Source of the DNA: JANRKN01 sp033763435
Lineage (GTDB): Bacteria; Planctomycetota; Phycisphaerae; Phycisphaerales; UBA1924
NCBI GenBank assembly: GCA_033763435.1
Contig: JANRKN010000037.1
Span: 5,959-69,958 of the forward strand
DNA length: 64,000 nt
Direction: 5' to 3'
The position numbers and the translations under genes were made by a program. Positions within the stretch are counted from its first letter, which is position 1; each line of letters opens with the position of its first letter. Below, piece by piece: positions 29,355-37,788 of this stretch. The notes beneath the pieces were generated by a model that saw only the letters and a list, made by a program, of their open reading frames with translations, was not told the origin of the DNA and did not search any database.

Positions 29355-30707
29355 ATGCTCCGACTCTCGCGTCTGACCTCCGCCGTCGCGGCCGCGGCCG
29401 CGCTCCTGGCCTCGCTCATCACCCCCGTCGCGACCACCTCCCGCGCTCACGCCGGCGTCGCGATGTTCGAGCTCGCCTCCACCGACCGCATCACGCTCAA
29501 GAGCGGCAAGGTCGTCGAAGGCACCATCCTCAAGGAGCTCGACGGCTACATCTGGATCCGCACCCGCTCCAGCGGCATCGAGCGCGAAGAAGTCATCGCG
29601 CCCACCGACATTCTTCGCGTCGAGCGCGGCTCGGCCCCCGCCGCGCCCGACGCTCAGGCCTCCACTCCCACTCCCGCCTCGACGCCCACCACGCCCGCGA
29701 CCCCCGGCACGCGCATCTCGGGCGCCGCGCCCCGCGCCGTCGTCATCACCCTCGGCGGGCCCGAGGGCGACATGGTCGGGCTCTACATGACCGCCAAGAT
29801 CCTCAAGGACATCATCCCCACCATCGAAGAAGAGCTCGGCCCCAAGGGCGAGCGCGAGCGCATCGTCGTCTTCCGCGTCACCAGCGGCGGCGGCATGCTC
29901 CTGGAAATCCAGCGCCTCAGCGACGTCATCCACAACGAGTACAAGCCCCGCTTCCGCACCGTCGCGTGGATCCAGTCGGCCATCTCCGCCGCCGCCATGA
30001 CCGCCCACTGCATGGACGAAATCTACTTCACCCCCCAGGGCAACTACGGCGCCTGCACCGGCTGGTCGGGCCAGCTCCAGGCCGTGAAGGACCGCGGCCT
30101 CGAAGAAGCCCTCTTCATGATGGAAAAGATCAGCGCCCGCGGCGGGCACGACCCCCGCGTCATGCGCGCCATGCAGATCGACGAGCCCCTCAGCGCCGAT
30201 ATCGATGAGAACGGCGACGTCACCTGGTACCAGAACGAAGACGGACGCTTCGTCCTCAACCGCAAGGGCTACATCCTCACCTTCAACGCCCAGCAGGCCA
30301 AGCAGTTCAAGTTCTCCCGCGGCACCGCCATCACCCTCGACGAACTCCGCAAGGCCATGAACCTCACCGAGGTCGAGTGGGTCGGCAAGCCCACCAAGGG
30401 CTCCATCTGGCCCATCTCCCGCGCCGAAGAGCTCAACGTCCGCTTCCGCAAGCAGGTCAAGGAAGACGAAGAGCGCCAGAACGAGTACTTCACCCTCTTC
30501 CAGGTCGGCATGAACCTCGCCGAAGGGCTCCGCGGCGACAAGGACCGCCAGGCCAAGGTCCTCAAGATCGCCCGCGACAACCTCGACAACATCGAGCGCA
30601 TGGTCCGCAACAACCCCAACTTCGCCCTCCTCATCGGCCTGCTCCCCGACCAGTTCAAGGAGTGGGTCGAAGAGCAGCGCAAGAACATCCGCGACCTGGC
30701 CCGCTGA
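29355..30707 (+). CDS. Exported ClpP/crotonase-fold (S49/NfeD-like) putative serine peptidase
   Basis: 450 residues, paralogue of the upstream gene, starting after a 94-base gap. Signal peptide (VAAAAALLASLITPVATTSRAHA), SH3-like strand repeat (ITLKSGKVVEGTILKELDGYIWI), Pro/Thr linker and a ClpP-like domain: VVITLGGPEGDMVG, VFRVTSGGGMLLEIQRLSDVI and WIQSAISAAAMTAHCMDEIYF, where the serine of SAISAAA occupies the nucleophile position of S49/NfeD-type proteases. The helical C-terminus is charged. The family cuts membrane-associated peptides, but no transmembrane part is evident here. A terminator follows at 30727. Confidence 0.72.
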   Translation: MLRLSRLTSAVAAAAALLASLITPVATTSRAHAGVAMFELASTDRITLKSGKVVEGTILKELDGYIWIRTRSSGIEREEVIAPTDILRVERGSAPAAPDAQASTPTPASTPTTPATPGTRISGAAPRAVVITLGGPEGDMVGLYMTAKILKDIIPTIEEELGPKGERERIVVFRVTSGGGMLLEIQRLSDVIHNEYKPRFRTVAWIQSAISAAAMTAHCMDEIYFTPQGNYGACTGWSGQLQAVKDRGLEEALFMMEKISARGGHDPRVMRAMQIDEPLSADIDENGDVTWYQNEDGRFVLNRKGYILTFNAQQAKQFKFSRGTAITLDELRKAMNLTEVEWVGKPTKGSIWPISRAEELNVRFRKQVKEDEERQNEYFTLFQVGMNLAEGLRGDKDRQAKVLKIARDNLDNIERMVRNNPNFALLIGLLPDQFKEWVEEQRKNIRDLAR

Positions 30708-30726
30708 GCCTGCCCCCACACGTCCC

Positions 30727-30766
30727 GCAGGCCCGTCCGCACCCCGGGCGGGCCTGCTTCGTTTCT
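30727..30766 (+). terminator. Rho-independent terminator after the second ClpP-like gene
   Basis: 12-base-pair stem (gcaggcccgtcc with gggcgggcctgc, one G-U pair) around a seven-base loop, followed by ttcgttt. Confidence 0.7.
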
Positions 30767-30848
30767 CCGCCCGACGCCCCACACCCGCCACAACACTCAC
30801 CGCACACCCCGGCGCCCCGCGCCGACGCGGCCCACCCAAGGACCACGA

Positions 30849-32621
30849 ATGACCGCCACCGCCGCCCGACCCACGCCCGGCTTTGTTCCTCCCGTGCTCG
30901 ACGCGACCAAGTGGGACCTGATCCGTCCGCTGCTCGAGGGCCTGCGCGACCGCGAGGTGAACTCGGCCTCGGAGTTGGAAACCTGGCTGCTGGACCGTTC
31001 CGAGCTCGAGGCCGCGATCAGCGAGAGCGAGGCGGTGCTCTACATCAACATGACCTGCGACACGGGCGACGCCGCCGCGGCGCAGGCGTACCGCGAGCAC
31101 ATCGAGACGATCCCGCCCAAGGTCAAGCCCATCGCCTTCGAGCTGGACAAGAAGCAGGCGGCGCTGTTCGCGCGGTTTGGTTCGGGCCTGGGCCCCGCCG
31201 GGCGCTACACCGTGCTCGAGCGCGACACCCGCGCCGCCGTCGAGCTCTTCCGCGACGAAAACGTTCCGATCGAGACCGAGCTTGCCAAGCTCGGCCAGCG
31301 CTTTGAAGAGCTCTCGGGCGCGATGAGCGTGCAGTTCGAAGGGCGCGAGCAGACGCTCCCCCAGATGGGCAAGTATCAGGAGATGACCGACCGCGCGATC
31401 CGCGAGGCGGCCTGGCGCGCCGTCGCCGACCGTCGCCTCAAGGACGCCGAGGCGCTGGACTCGATCTACGACGAGATGGTCACGCTGCGCCATCGCGTCG
31501 CGAAGAACGCGGGCTTTGAGAACTACGTGGGCTACGCGTTCAAGAGCAAGCTGCGCTTTGACTACACGCCCAAGCACTGCCGCGACTTTCACGAGGCGTG
31601 CCGGCGTCACGTCGTGCCGCTGGTCGCCGAGTGGGACCGCCGCCGCGCCTCGCAGCTCAAGATCCCCTTCGAACAGCTCAGGCCGTGGGACCTGTCGGTC
31701 GATCCGCTGGGCCGCGGGCCTCTGCGCCCCTTCGAGGGCGGGCGCGAACTGGTGAGCAAGTCCGTCGCGGTCTTCCAGAGCCTGGACCCGCGGCTGGCGA
31801 AGATGCTCAGCTCGATGGGCGACGGCGCGAACACGCAGGGCGCCCGCAACGGCGCGTGCCTCGACCTCGACAGCCGCAAGGGCAAAGCGCCGGGCGGATA
31901 TCAGTACAACCGCGACCGCTCGCGCAAGCCCTTCATCTTCATGAACGCCGCGGGCCGCTCCAGCGACGTCACCACCATGCTCCACGAGGCGGGCCACGCC
32001 TTCCACTCGATCCTCTCCGACCAGGAGCCGCTGCTGGCGTACCGCCACTCGCCGATCGAGTTCGCCGAGGTCGCGAGCATGAGCATGGAGCTGCTCACGA
32101 TCCCGCACATGCGCGCGTTCTATCCGAGCGACGAAGAGTTCTCGCGCGCGACGCGCCTGCAGCTCGAGCGCTCCGTCGGCATCCTGCCCTGGATCGCGAC
32201 GATCGACGCGTTCCAGCACTGGATCTACGAGCACCCCGACGCCGCGACCAGCGCCCGCCGGGCCGAGCGCACCGCCGCGTGGCTCGAGCTCGAGCAGTCC
32301 TTCGGCCATCCGGTCAACTGGCAGGGCCTCCACGCCTACCGCGCCACCATGTGGCACCGCCAGTTGCACCTCTTCACGCACCCGTTCTACTACATCGAGT
32401 ACGGCATCGCGCAGCTCGGCGCCCTCCAGCTCTGGCTCATGAGCCTCGAGCGCGGACCCACCGAGGCCGTCTCGCACTACCTCAAGGCCCTCGCCCTGGG
32501 CGGCAGCAAGCCCCTGCCCGAGCTCTTCGCCGCCGCGGGCCTCACCTTCGACTTCGGCCCCGACACCGTCGCGCGCCTCACCGACCGCGTCCGCAAGGAA
32601 ATGGAGAAGCTCCCCGAGTGA
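30849..32621 (+). CDS. M3 family oligoendopeptidase (PepF-like)
   Basis: 590 residues, typical of the oligoendopeptidase F/thimet family. The zinc site is HEAGH at 379-383 (in MLHEAGHAFHS) with the third ligand in SPIEFAEVASM about 25 residues later. The N-terminal helical lid domain (residues 1-200) and the C-terminal segment with HPFYYIEYGIAQLGALQLW, a strong PepF signature, are both there. The enzyme degrades oligopeptides of about 7 to 20 residues in the cytoplasm; no signal peptide is present. A bidirectional-looking terminator hairpin follows at 32650. Confidence 0.95.
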   Translation: MTATAARPTPGFVPPVLDATKWDLIRPLLEGLRDREVNSASELETWLLDRSELEAAISESEAVLYINMTCDTGDAAAAQAYREHIETIPPKVKPIAFELDKKQAALFARFGSGLGPAGRYTVLERDTRAAVELFRDENVPIETELAKLGQRFEELSGAMSVQFEGREQTLPQMGKYQEMTDRAIREAAWRAVADRRLKDAEALDSIYDEMVTLRHRVAKNAGFENYVGYAFKSKLRFDYTPKHCRDFHEACRRHVVPLVAEWDRRRASQLKIPFEQLRPWDLSVDPLGRGPLRPFEGGRELVSKSVAVFQSLDPRLAKMLSSMGDGANTQGARNGACLDLDSRKGKAPGGYQYNRDRSRKPFIFMNAAGRSSDVTTMLHEAGHAFHSILSDQEPLLAYRHSPIEFAEVASMSMELLTIPHMRAFYPSDEEFSRATRLQLERSVGILPWIATIDAFQHWIYEHPDAATSARRAERTAAWLELEQSFGHPVNWQGLHAYRATMWHRQLHLFTHPFYYIEYGIAQLGALQLWLMSLERGPTEAVSHYLKALALGGSKPLPELFAAAGLTFDFGPDTVARLTDRVRKEMEKLPE

Positions 32622-32649
32622 GGCCCGTCTCGACTCGCACGCAAACGAC

Positions 32650-32682
32650 AAGGCCCCCGATCGCTCGGGGGCCTTCTTCGTT
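32650..32682. terminator. Hairpin terminator between convergent genes
   Basis: Perfect 11-base-pair stem aaggcccccga/tcgggggcctt with a four-base loop. Runs of A on one side and T on the other could let it work for both the peptidase gene and the converging PEP-CTERM-like gene. Confidence 0.8.
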
Positions 32683-32711
32683 GATGTGAGTTGTCCGTTG
32701 CCCGGCCGCGC

Positions 32712-33386
32712 TCAGCGCCGACGGCGTGTCGCCGCGAGCGAGGCCAGCCCCGCCAGCGCCAGCGCGCCCGGCGCGGGGATCACCTCGACGGTGATCGCGC
32801 CCGAGTTGTTGAACCAGCCGAAGCCGTCCATCACGCCCAAGTACAGCCGCGTCGCGCCCTCGGGCACGACGAACGACTGCACGCCGCCCTGACCGTCGAA
32901 TCCGTCGCCGATAAAGAACGCCTGCTTGAGCAGCGGGCTGAGCGACGCGAAGTCTTCCGCGCCCGGCGTCGAGAAGTCCAGCGCGTTCGGATCTTCGCTC
33001 CCGTCGGGCTGGTCATCGCTGAGGAACACGCCGATCAGCGAGCTCACGCGCGCGGTGAGATCTGAGATCCCGTTCTCGGTGCCGGGCGTGCGCGCGCTGA
33101 AGTAGCCAGAGATCCCGTCCGGGCCCCAGTCGCCCGGCGCGTCGGGCGTGTAGTTCACCGCGCCCTTTGCCGAGAAGCTCAGCACCATGCCCCCCGAGAT
33201 CGCGATCGGCGCGAGCACGGGGCTCTGCGCGGGCGCGGTGTCCTGCCCGTTGCCAGCGACGCTTCCCGCGGGCATCCCCGCGAGCCAGAGGTTCGAAGTC
33301 CCGGGCACCACGATCGCGCCCTGCGCGACCGACGACATGACCGCCGCCGCCGCGATCGGCAGCGCCGAACCCATCACGCTCTTCAT
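32712..33386 (-). CDS. PEP-CTERM-like exported protein
   Basis: 224 residues: a signal peptide (VMGSALPIAAAAVMSSVAQG), a beta-rich middle (WLAGMPAGSVAGNGQD, GVQSFVVPEGATRLYLGVMDGFGWFNNSGAITVEV) and a C-terminal sorting signal VIPAPGALALAGLASLAATRRRR, in which a Pro-rich motif is followed by a membrane-spanning run and an Arg cluster. In PEP-CTERM proteins this tail is cut by an exosortase and the protein is moved to the cell surface or matrix; here the motif is PAP rather than PEP. The middle part resembles the sugar/pattern-binding domain common in planctomycete and Verrucomicrobia PEP-CTERM proteins. No exosortase gene is in the window. Confidence 0.82.
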   Translation of the reverse strand: MKSVMGSALPIAAAAVMSSVAQGAIVVPGTSNLWLAGMPAGSVAGNGQDTAPAQSPVLAPIAISGGMVLSFSAKGAVNYTPDAPGDWGPDGISGYFSARTPGTENGISDLTARVSSLIGVFLSDDQPDGSEDPNALDFSTPGAEDFASLSPLLKQAFFIGDGFDGQGGVQSFVVPEGATRLYLGVMDGFGWFNNSGAITVEVIPAPGALALAGLASLAATRRRR

Positions 33387-33542
33387 GTTCCGCCTCTCTC
33401 AATCCACTCCGCGCGCGGCCTGCCTCCGAACGCCGAGACCTCGGCACGCGCTTCTCCACTCCCAGAGTGCCGCGTGTTCTCGGTCTCGGCCAGTGATTCC
33501 GCCCGTTCACCCGTGAGATTTTCGGGCCAGCGCCCGCTGCGG

Positions 33543-33548
33543 TACGCT
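33543..33548 (+). promoter_or_regulatory. TACGCT -10-like box before the PLP decarboxylase gene
   Basis: Six bases separate GGTACGCT from the ATG at 33555, with no ribosome binding site. Confidence 0.4.
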
Positions 33549-33554
33549 TGGCCG

Positions 33555-35021
33555 ATGCACCCCACCAGCGCCGATCGTCTCGCGCTCGACCGCGCCGCCG
33601 CGCACCGCGCCGTCGATTGGGCCTTTGACTACCTCGCGCGCACCCAGGCCGCCGCGCCGGGCGCCCCCACGCCACCCGTCCGCGCACGCACGCAGCCGGG
33701 CGAGCTCTTCAACGCCCTCCCCGCCGCCGCGCCCGAAGCGCCCGAGCCCTGGGACGCCGCGTTCGACGACCTCGACCGCCTCATCCTGCCCGGCATCACG
33801 CACTGGCAGCACCCGATGTTCTTTGCCTACTTCCCCGCCAACGTCACGGGCCCCTCGATCGTCGGCGAGATCCTCTCCGCCGGCCTGGGCGTGCAGGGGA
33901 TGCTCTGGCAAACCTCCCCCGCCTGCACCGAACTCGAAACCCGCGTCCTCGATTGGCTCGGCACGCTGCTCGATCTTCCCGCGCCCTTCCTCAGCCCGTC
34001 GCGCACAGGCGGAGGCGTCATCCAAGGCACCGCGTCCGAAGCCACGCTCGTCGCGCTCCTCGCCGCACGCGCCCGCGCGCGGGCCCGCGGCATCGCCGAC
34101 AGCGCCATGACCCTCTACACCTCCACCCAAGCCCATTCCTCGGTCGTCAAGGCCGCGATGATTGCGGGCCTAGCCTCCTCTCCCGACGACCGCGCGCGCC
34201 TGCGCCTCATCGAGACCGACGCGCAGTTCCGCATGGACCCCGCCGCGCTGGACTCCGCGCTCGCGCGCGACCTCGCCCAAGGCCTCGCGCCCATCAGCCT
34301 CACCGCGACCGTCGGCACCACGGGCACCACCGCGATCGACCCCATCCCCGAGCTCGCCCGCATCGCCCGCGCGCACGCGCCCGAGCTCTGGATCCACGTC
34401 GATGCCGCGCACGCGGGCGTCGCCGCGATCTGCCCCGAATTCCGCCCCTGGCTCGCGGGCCTCGAGCACGCCGACTCGCTGTGCGTGAACCCGCACAAGT
34501 GGCTTCTGACCAACTTCGACTGCGATTGCTTCTGGACGCGCGACCGCGCGAGCCTGCTCGCCGCCCTCTCGGTCACGCCCGAGTACTTGCGCAACGCCGC
34601 GAGCGACGCGGGCGCCGTGATCGACTATCGCGACTGGCAGATCCCGCTCGGTCGGCGCTTCCGCGCGCTCAAGCTCTGGCTCGTCCTCCGCACCTTCGGC
34701 GCGCGCGCCCTCCGCGACTACATCCGCGAGCACGTCCGCCTCGCGGAGGTGTTCGAATCCCTCGTCGCCTCCGACGATCGCTTCGAGATCGTCACGCCGC
34801 GCACGATGAACCTGGTGTGCTTCCGGCTCCGAGGTGACGACGCCAAGTCCAAGGCGCTGATGGACCGCCTCAACGACGCGGGCGAGATGTTCCTGACGCA
34901 CACCGTGCTGCCCGGGCCCGATCGCACGCCGATCCTGACGCTGAGGCTGGCGATCGGCGCCGTCGGCGTCACCGAGGGCCACGTCCGCCGGGCGTGGGAC
35001 CTCATCCGGGCCGCGGTCTGA
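33555..35021 (+). CDS. PLP-dependent decarboxylase, aromatic-L-amino-acid/group II type
   Basis: 488 residues from the ATG at 33555. The fold type I enzyme binds pyridoxal phosphate through Lys315 in NPHKWLLTNFDCDCFW. Other family marks are ITHWQHPMFFAYFPAN near the N-terminus, GGGVIQGTASEATLVALLAAR, TVGTTGTTAIDPI and WIHVDAAHAG. These match the DOPA/tryptophan decarboxylase branch, which yields bioactive or alkaloid-like amines; the substrate cannot be read from sequence. It is followed by a lipoprotein gene 20 bases downstream. Confidence 0.92.
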   Translation: MHPTSADRLALDRAAAHRAVDWAFDYLARTQAAAPGAPTPPVRARTQPGELFNALPAAAPEAPEPWDAAFDDLDRLILPGITHWQHPMFFAYFPANVTGPSIVGEILSAGLGVQGMLWQTSPACTELETRVLDWLGTLLDLPAPFLSPSRTGGGVIQGTASEATLVALLAARARARARGIADSAMTLYTSTQAHSSVVKAAMIAGLASSPDDRARLRLIETDAQFRMDPAALDSALARDLAQGLAPISLTATVGTTGTTAIDPIPELARIARAHAPELWIHVDAAHAGVAAICPEFRPWLAGLEHADSLCVNPHKWLLTNFDCDCFWTRDRASLLAALSVTPEYLRNAASDAGAVIDYRDWQIPLGRRFRALKLWLVLRTFGARALRDYIREHVRLAEVFESLVASDDRFEIVTPRTMNLVCFRLRGDDAKSKALMDRLNDAGEMFLTHTVLPGPDRTPILTLRLAIGAVGVTEGHVRRAWDLIRAAV

Positions 35022-35028
35022 ATCCGCC

Positions 35029-35034
35029 TAGCCT
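35029..35034 (+). promoter_or_regulatory. TAGCCT -10-like box before the lipoprotein gene
   Basis: Seven bases before the ATG at 35042, in the short gap after the decarboxylase gene; no Shine-Dalgarno visible. Confidence 0.35.
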
Positions 35035-35041
35035 TGATCCC

Positions 35042-35680
35042 ATGCGGCCCACCCTCGCGATCCTCTCCCTGCTCTCCGCAGCCTCGCTCATCGGCTGCTC
35101 CGCGCCCAAGACGCAGGGCACCTTCGACGTCCCCGCCGGCAGCTACGCCCAAGCCTTCGACGCGACCCGCGACGTGCTGCGGTCCTACCGCTTCACCCTC
35201 GAACGCACCGACGCGCAGCAGGGCGTCATCACCACCGCGCCGAAGACCACGCAGGGCCTCGCCTCGCCGTGGGATGCCGAGCAATCAAGCGTCGGCCAGG
35301 AGTGGGAAGACTTCGTCAACCAGCAGCGCCGACGGGTCCGTGTGACCTTCGAACCGGCGGTTGAGTCGGCGGGCCAACCGGCGGGCGACTCCACCGCCAA
35401 TCCACAGGCCGTCAACAGTGGGGCCGTCAACAGTGGCGGCGAGTCCGACCTCAAGCCCCTCGTCGGCAAGGTTGAGGTCATCGTCGAGCGCGTCCAGCGC
35501 CCCGGCTGGCGCCCCGCGACCCGCAGCATCCGCTCCAGCTCCTTTGCCTACGACGAGGACTTCGGAACCCGTGGCCTCTGGCCCACCTACACCGTGGTCC
35601 AGTCCGGCGACCCCGACCTCGCCGACCGACTCGCCGACCGACTCGCCGAGCAGATCCGCAGGCGCCTCGCCCCCCGCTGA
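35042..35680 (+). CDS. Lipoprotein of unknown function
   Basis: 212 residues. The N-terminus LAILSLLSAASLIGCS is a typical signal-peptidase II site (lipobox SLIGC, Cys about residue 19), so the protein is membrane-anchored by lipid. The mature part has FDVPAGSYAQAFDATRDVLRSYRFTLERTDAQQGVITTAP, resembling small periplasmic lipoproteins with one repeated beta-alpha unit, then an Asn/Ser/Gly-rich linker, a second half starting KVEVIVERVQRPGW and an Arg/Leu helix at the end. It contains short duplications (NSGAVNSGG; ADRLADRLAEQ). I do not recognise a named family. Confidence 0.75.
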   Translation: MRPTLAILSLLSAASLIGCSAPKTQGTFDVPAGSYAQAFDATRDVLRSYRFTLERTDAQQGVITTAPKTTQGLASPWDAEQSSVGQEWEDFVNQQRRRVRVTFEPAVESAGQPAGDSTANPQAVNSGAVNSGGESDLKPLVGKVEVIVERVQRPGWRPATRSIRSSSFAYDEDFGTRGLWPTYTVVQSGDPDLADRLADRLAEQIRRRLAPR

Positions 35681-36101
35681 GCCCCCGCTCCCACCAAACT
35701 CGGGCGCCCGCGCGGAGCTGGGCGCCAATAATCGGATTTTGTTCGGTATCGCTGGACCCGGGCATCTCCGGGGCTATGCTCCCCTCGATGAACGGCACCT
35801 TACCTCCGCACGTTCCCCGCCGGACCTGTTGACCGTCCTCACGGACGCTCGGTCCGGCACCCTTGGGTCTGTCCGTCCGCTCTCGCGACCGCCCTTCCAA
35901 TCGGCTCCGCGACCGGCCTCGACAACGGACCCGCTCATGTGGTAATCTGACCAAACATGGTGCCCCAGGCGAACGCTCGCCCGGGGTTTCCCAATCAGCA
36001 CTCTCCAAGCCTCTCAGGCCGAGAGCGCCGAGATGGGGTTGGTGGTGTGGTGTGGTGGGACGGATTTGTTGGGGTGGTGGGGCTCAGCAAGGAGGTATCT
36101 C
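35681..36101. other. Intergenic region upstream of the ankyrin gene
   Basis: 421 bases with no supportable gene. It contains a candidate promoter at 35919 and, near its end, a GT-rich purine/pyrimidine-skewed stretch (about 36031-36090) leading into a strong aaggaggt ribosome site at 36089. Confidence 0.55.
35919..35948 (+). promoter_or_regulatory. Candidate promoter for the ankyrin-repeat gene
   Basis: TCGACA and TAATCT separated by 18 bases; a start near 35956 would give a leader of about 145 bases. Confidence 0.35.
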
Positions 36102-37052
36102 ATGACCACGACTTCGGTACAGGGGCACAGCCGCGCTCCGGCCGTCGTGATCATCTTCGCGTTGATCATCGCTGGCGGAATTCTGTATTACTTCGTCGAC
36201 CAGCTCGGGGGCGACGTGGGCACCAAGGCCGCACAGGCCAGCTCGCCCACTGCCGTCGCGATCCATGAGGCCGCCATGTCGGGCGATCTCAAGGGCGTGC
36301 TGGCCAAGATCCAGTCCAAGACGCCCGTCGACGTGCCCTACGAGGGCAGCGAGAAGTGGCGCGAGGGCATGACCCCGCTCATGTCCGCCGCCGTCGCGGG
36401 CAAGAGCGACATCGTCAAGGCTCTGCTGGGCGAGAAGGCCAACGTCGACGCGACCGCGCGCGACGGCAAGACCGCCCTCATCTACGCCGCTGGCTGGGGC
36501 GATGCCTCCACCGTCGAGGCGCTGCTCGCCGCGCAGGCCCGCGTCGATGCCCGCAGCAACGACGGCTGGACCGCCGTCATGATGGCCGCGGCCCGCGGCA
36601 CGCCCCAGTCCGTCCGCGCTTTAGTCCAGAAGGGCGCCAACGTGAACGTGAAGAACAAGTGGGGCCAGTCCCCGCTCGTCATCGCGTCGCGCACGGGCGA
36701 ACTCGATAAGGTCCGCGTCCTGCTCGACGCGGGCGCCAACGTCAACGACCGCGACCAGACCGGCACGACCGCGCTCGGCATGGCCGCTGCCGCCGAGAGC
36801 GGGCTGGACGTCATGAAGGCCCTCATCGAGGCCAAGGCCGACGTCAATCAGGCCGACAACGACGGCATCACCCCGCTCATGAAGGCCGCCGACCGAGGCG
36901 ACAAGGACAAGGTCATCCTTCTCCTGAACCACGGCGCGCGCCCCGAACTGAAGGACTCCTCGGGCAAGACCGCGCTGGATTGGGCCCGGGGCCGCGACGA
37001 TGACGCGGGCCGCGCCGTCGCCGCGCTCCTCTCCGAGGCCAAGGGCTCCTGA
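36102..37052 (+). CDS. Membrane-anchored ankyrin-repeat protein
   Basis: 316 residues from the ATG at 36102, behind a consensus aaggaggt. One N-terminal membrane helix (APAVVIIFALIIAGGILYYFV, about 13-33) is followed by six to seven ankyrin repeats of the form DGxTALxxAAxxGxxxxVxxLLxxGAxVN (about residues 70-300). Ankyrin repeats are protein-binding scaffolds; the single anchor would place them in the periplasm or at the cytoplasmic face. In planctomycetes such proteins are common and mostly unstudied. Followed by a strong terminator. Confidence 0.85.
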   Translation: MTTTSVQGHSRAPAVVIIFALIIAGGILYYFVDQLGGDVGTKAAQASSPTAVAIHEAAMSGDLKGVLAKIQSKTPVDVPYEGSEKWREGMTPLMSAAVAGKSDIVKALLGEKANVDATARDGKTALIYAAGWGDASTVEALLAAQARVDARSNDGWTAVMMAAARGTPQSVRALVQKGANVNVKNKWGQSPLVIASRTGELDKVRVLLDAGANVNDRDQTGTTALGMAAAAESGLDVMKALIEAKADVNQADNDGITPLMKAADRGDKDKVILLLNHGARPELKDSSGKTALDWARGRDDDAGRAVAALLSEAKGS

Positions 37053-37079
37053 GCCCGCCGGCCAACCTCAGCACACCCA

Positions 37080-37112
37080 CAGGCTCGGGCCCCCGCCCGG
37101 GCCTGTTTTCTT
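37080..37112 (+). terminator. Rho-independent terminator after the ankyrin gene
   Basis: 11-base-pair stem (caggctcgggc/gcccgggcctg, one G-U pair), four-C loop, then ttttcttt. Confidence 0.85.
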
Positions 37113-37167
37113 TCCTGCGTTCCCGCGCGGCGGTGTTACCATGCACGCAGTCACGGAGGATTTCTCG

Positions 37168-37743
37168 ATGGCGATCCGGATCGTCTCGTTCGCGGGCAGT
37201 CTGCGGGTGGGCTCGTTCAACAAGAAGCTGGCGCACATCGCGGCCATCGGCGCGCGCGAGGCGGGGGCCGACGTCGTCGAGCTCGACCTCCGCGACTTCC
37301 CGCTGCCGCTCTTCGATGAAGACGTCGAGCGCGAGCAGGGCACGCCCGCGAACGTCAAGCGCCTGAAGGAGATCATGATCCCCGCCGCGGGGCTCATCAT
37401 CGCCTGCCCCGAGTACAACTCCTCCGTCACCGCCGCGCTCAAGAACGCCATCGACTGGGTCTCCCGCCCCGCGCCGGGCGAAGGACGCCTCGCCGCGTTC
37501 AACGGCAAGGTCGGCGCGATCATGTCCGCCTCCCCGGGCGCCCTCGGCGGCCTGCGCGGCCTCGTCACGGTCCGCAGCGTCCTGAGCTCCATCGGCGTGC
37601 TGGTCCTTCCAGATCAGGTCGCCGTCCCCAAGGCCCACGAAGCCTTCGACGAGGCCGGCAACCTCCGCGACAGCGCGGTCCATCAGGCCGTCAAGGCCCT
37701 GGGCGCCAAGTGCACCATCGTCGCTTCAAAGATCAACGCCTGA
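37168..37743 (+). CDS. NADPH-dependent FMN reductase / flavodoxin-fold quinone reductase
   Basis: 191 residues from the ATG at 37168, seven bases after gagga; an ATG at 37141 lies before this site and is less likely. The fold is flavodoxin-like: RIVSFAGSLRVGSFNKKLAHIAA for phosphate of FMN, PEYNSSVTAALKNAIDWVSRP for the isoalloxazine loop and PGALGGLRGLVTVRSVLSS. The family (YieF/ArsH/SsuE-like) reduces FMN or quinones with NADPH, protecting against oxidative stress or supplying reduced flavin. The length is standard. Confidence 0.92.
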   Translation: MAIRIVSFAGSLRVGSFNKKLAHIAAIGAREAGADVVELDLRDFPLPLFDEDVEREQGTPANVKRLKEIMIPAAGLIIACPEYNSSVTAALKNAIDWVSRPAPGEGRLAAFNGKVGAIMSASPGALGGLRGLVTVRSVLSSIGVLVLPDQVAVPKAHEAFDEAGNLRDSAVHQAVKALGAKCTIVASKINA

Positions 37744-37788
37744 GCGCCAGCCCAGACCCCCGCCCAGACCCCAACCCATAACCCGGCC

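Noticed and set aside
29169..32651. A 1160-residue open frame antisense to the ClpP-like and M3 peptidase genes
   Set aside because: Same GC-driven artefact; the sense strand carries clear signal peptides and the HEAGH peptidase site.
35681..36101. Possible riboswitch or small RNA before the ankyrin gene
   Set aside because: No family consensus could be recognised by eye; only a weak promoter and a ribosome site are supported.
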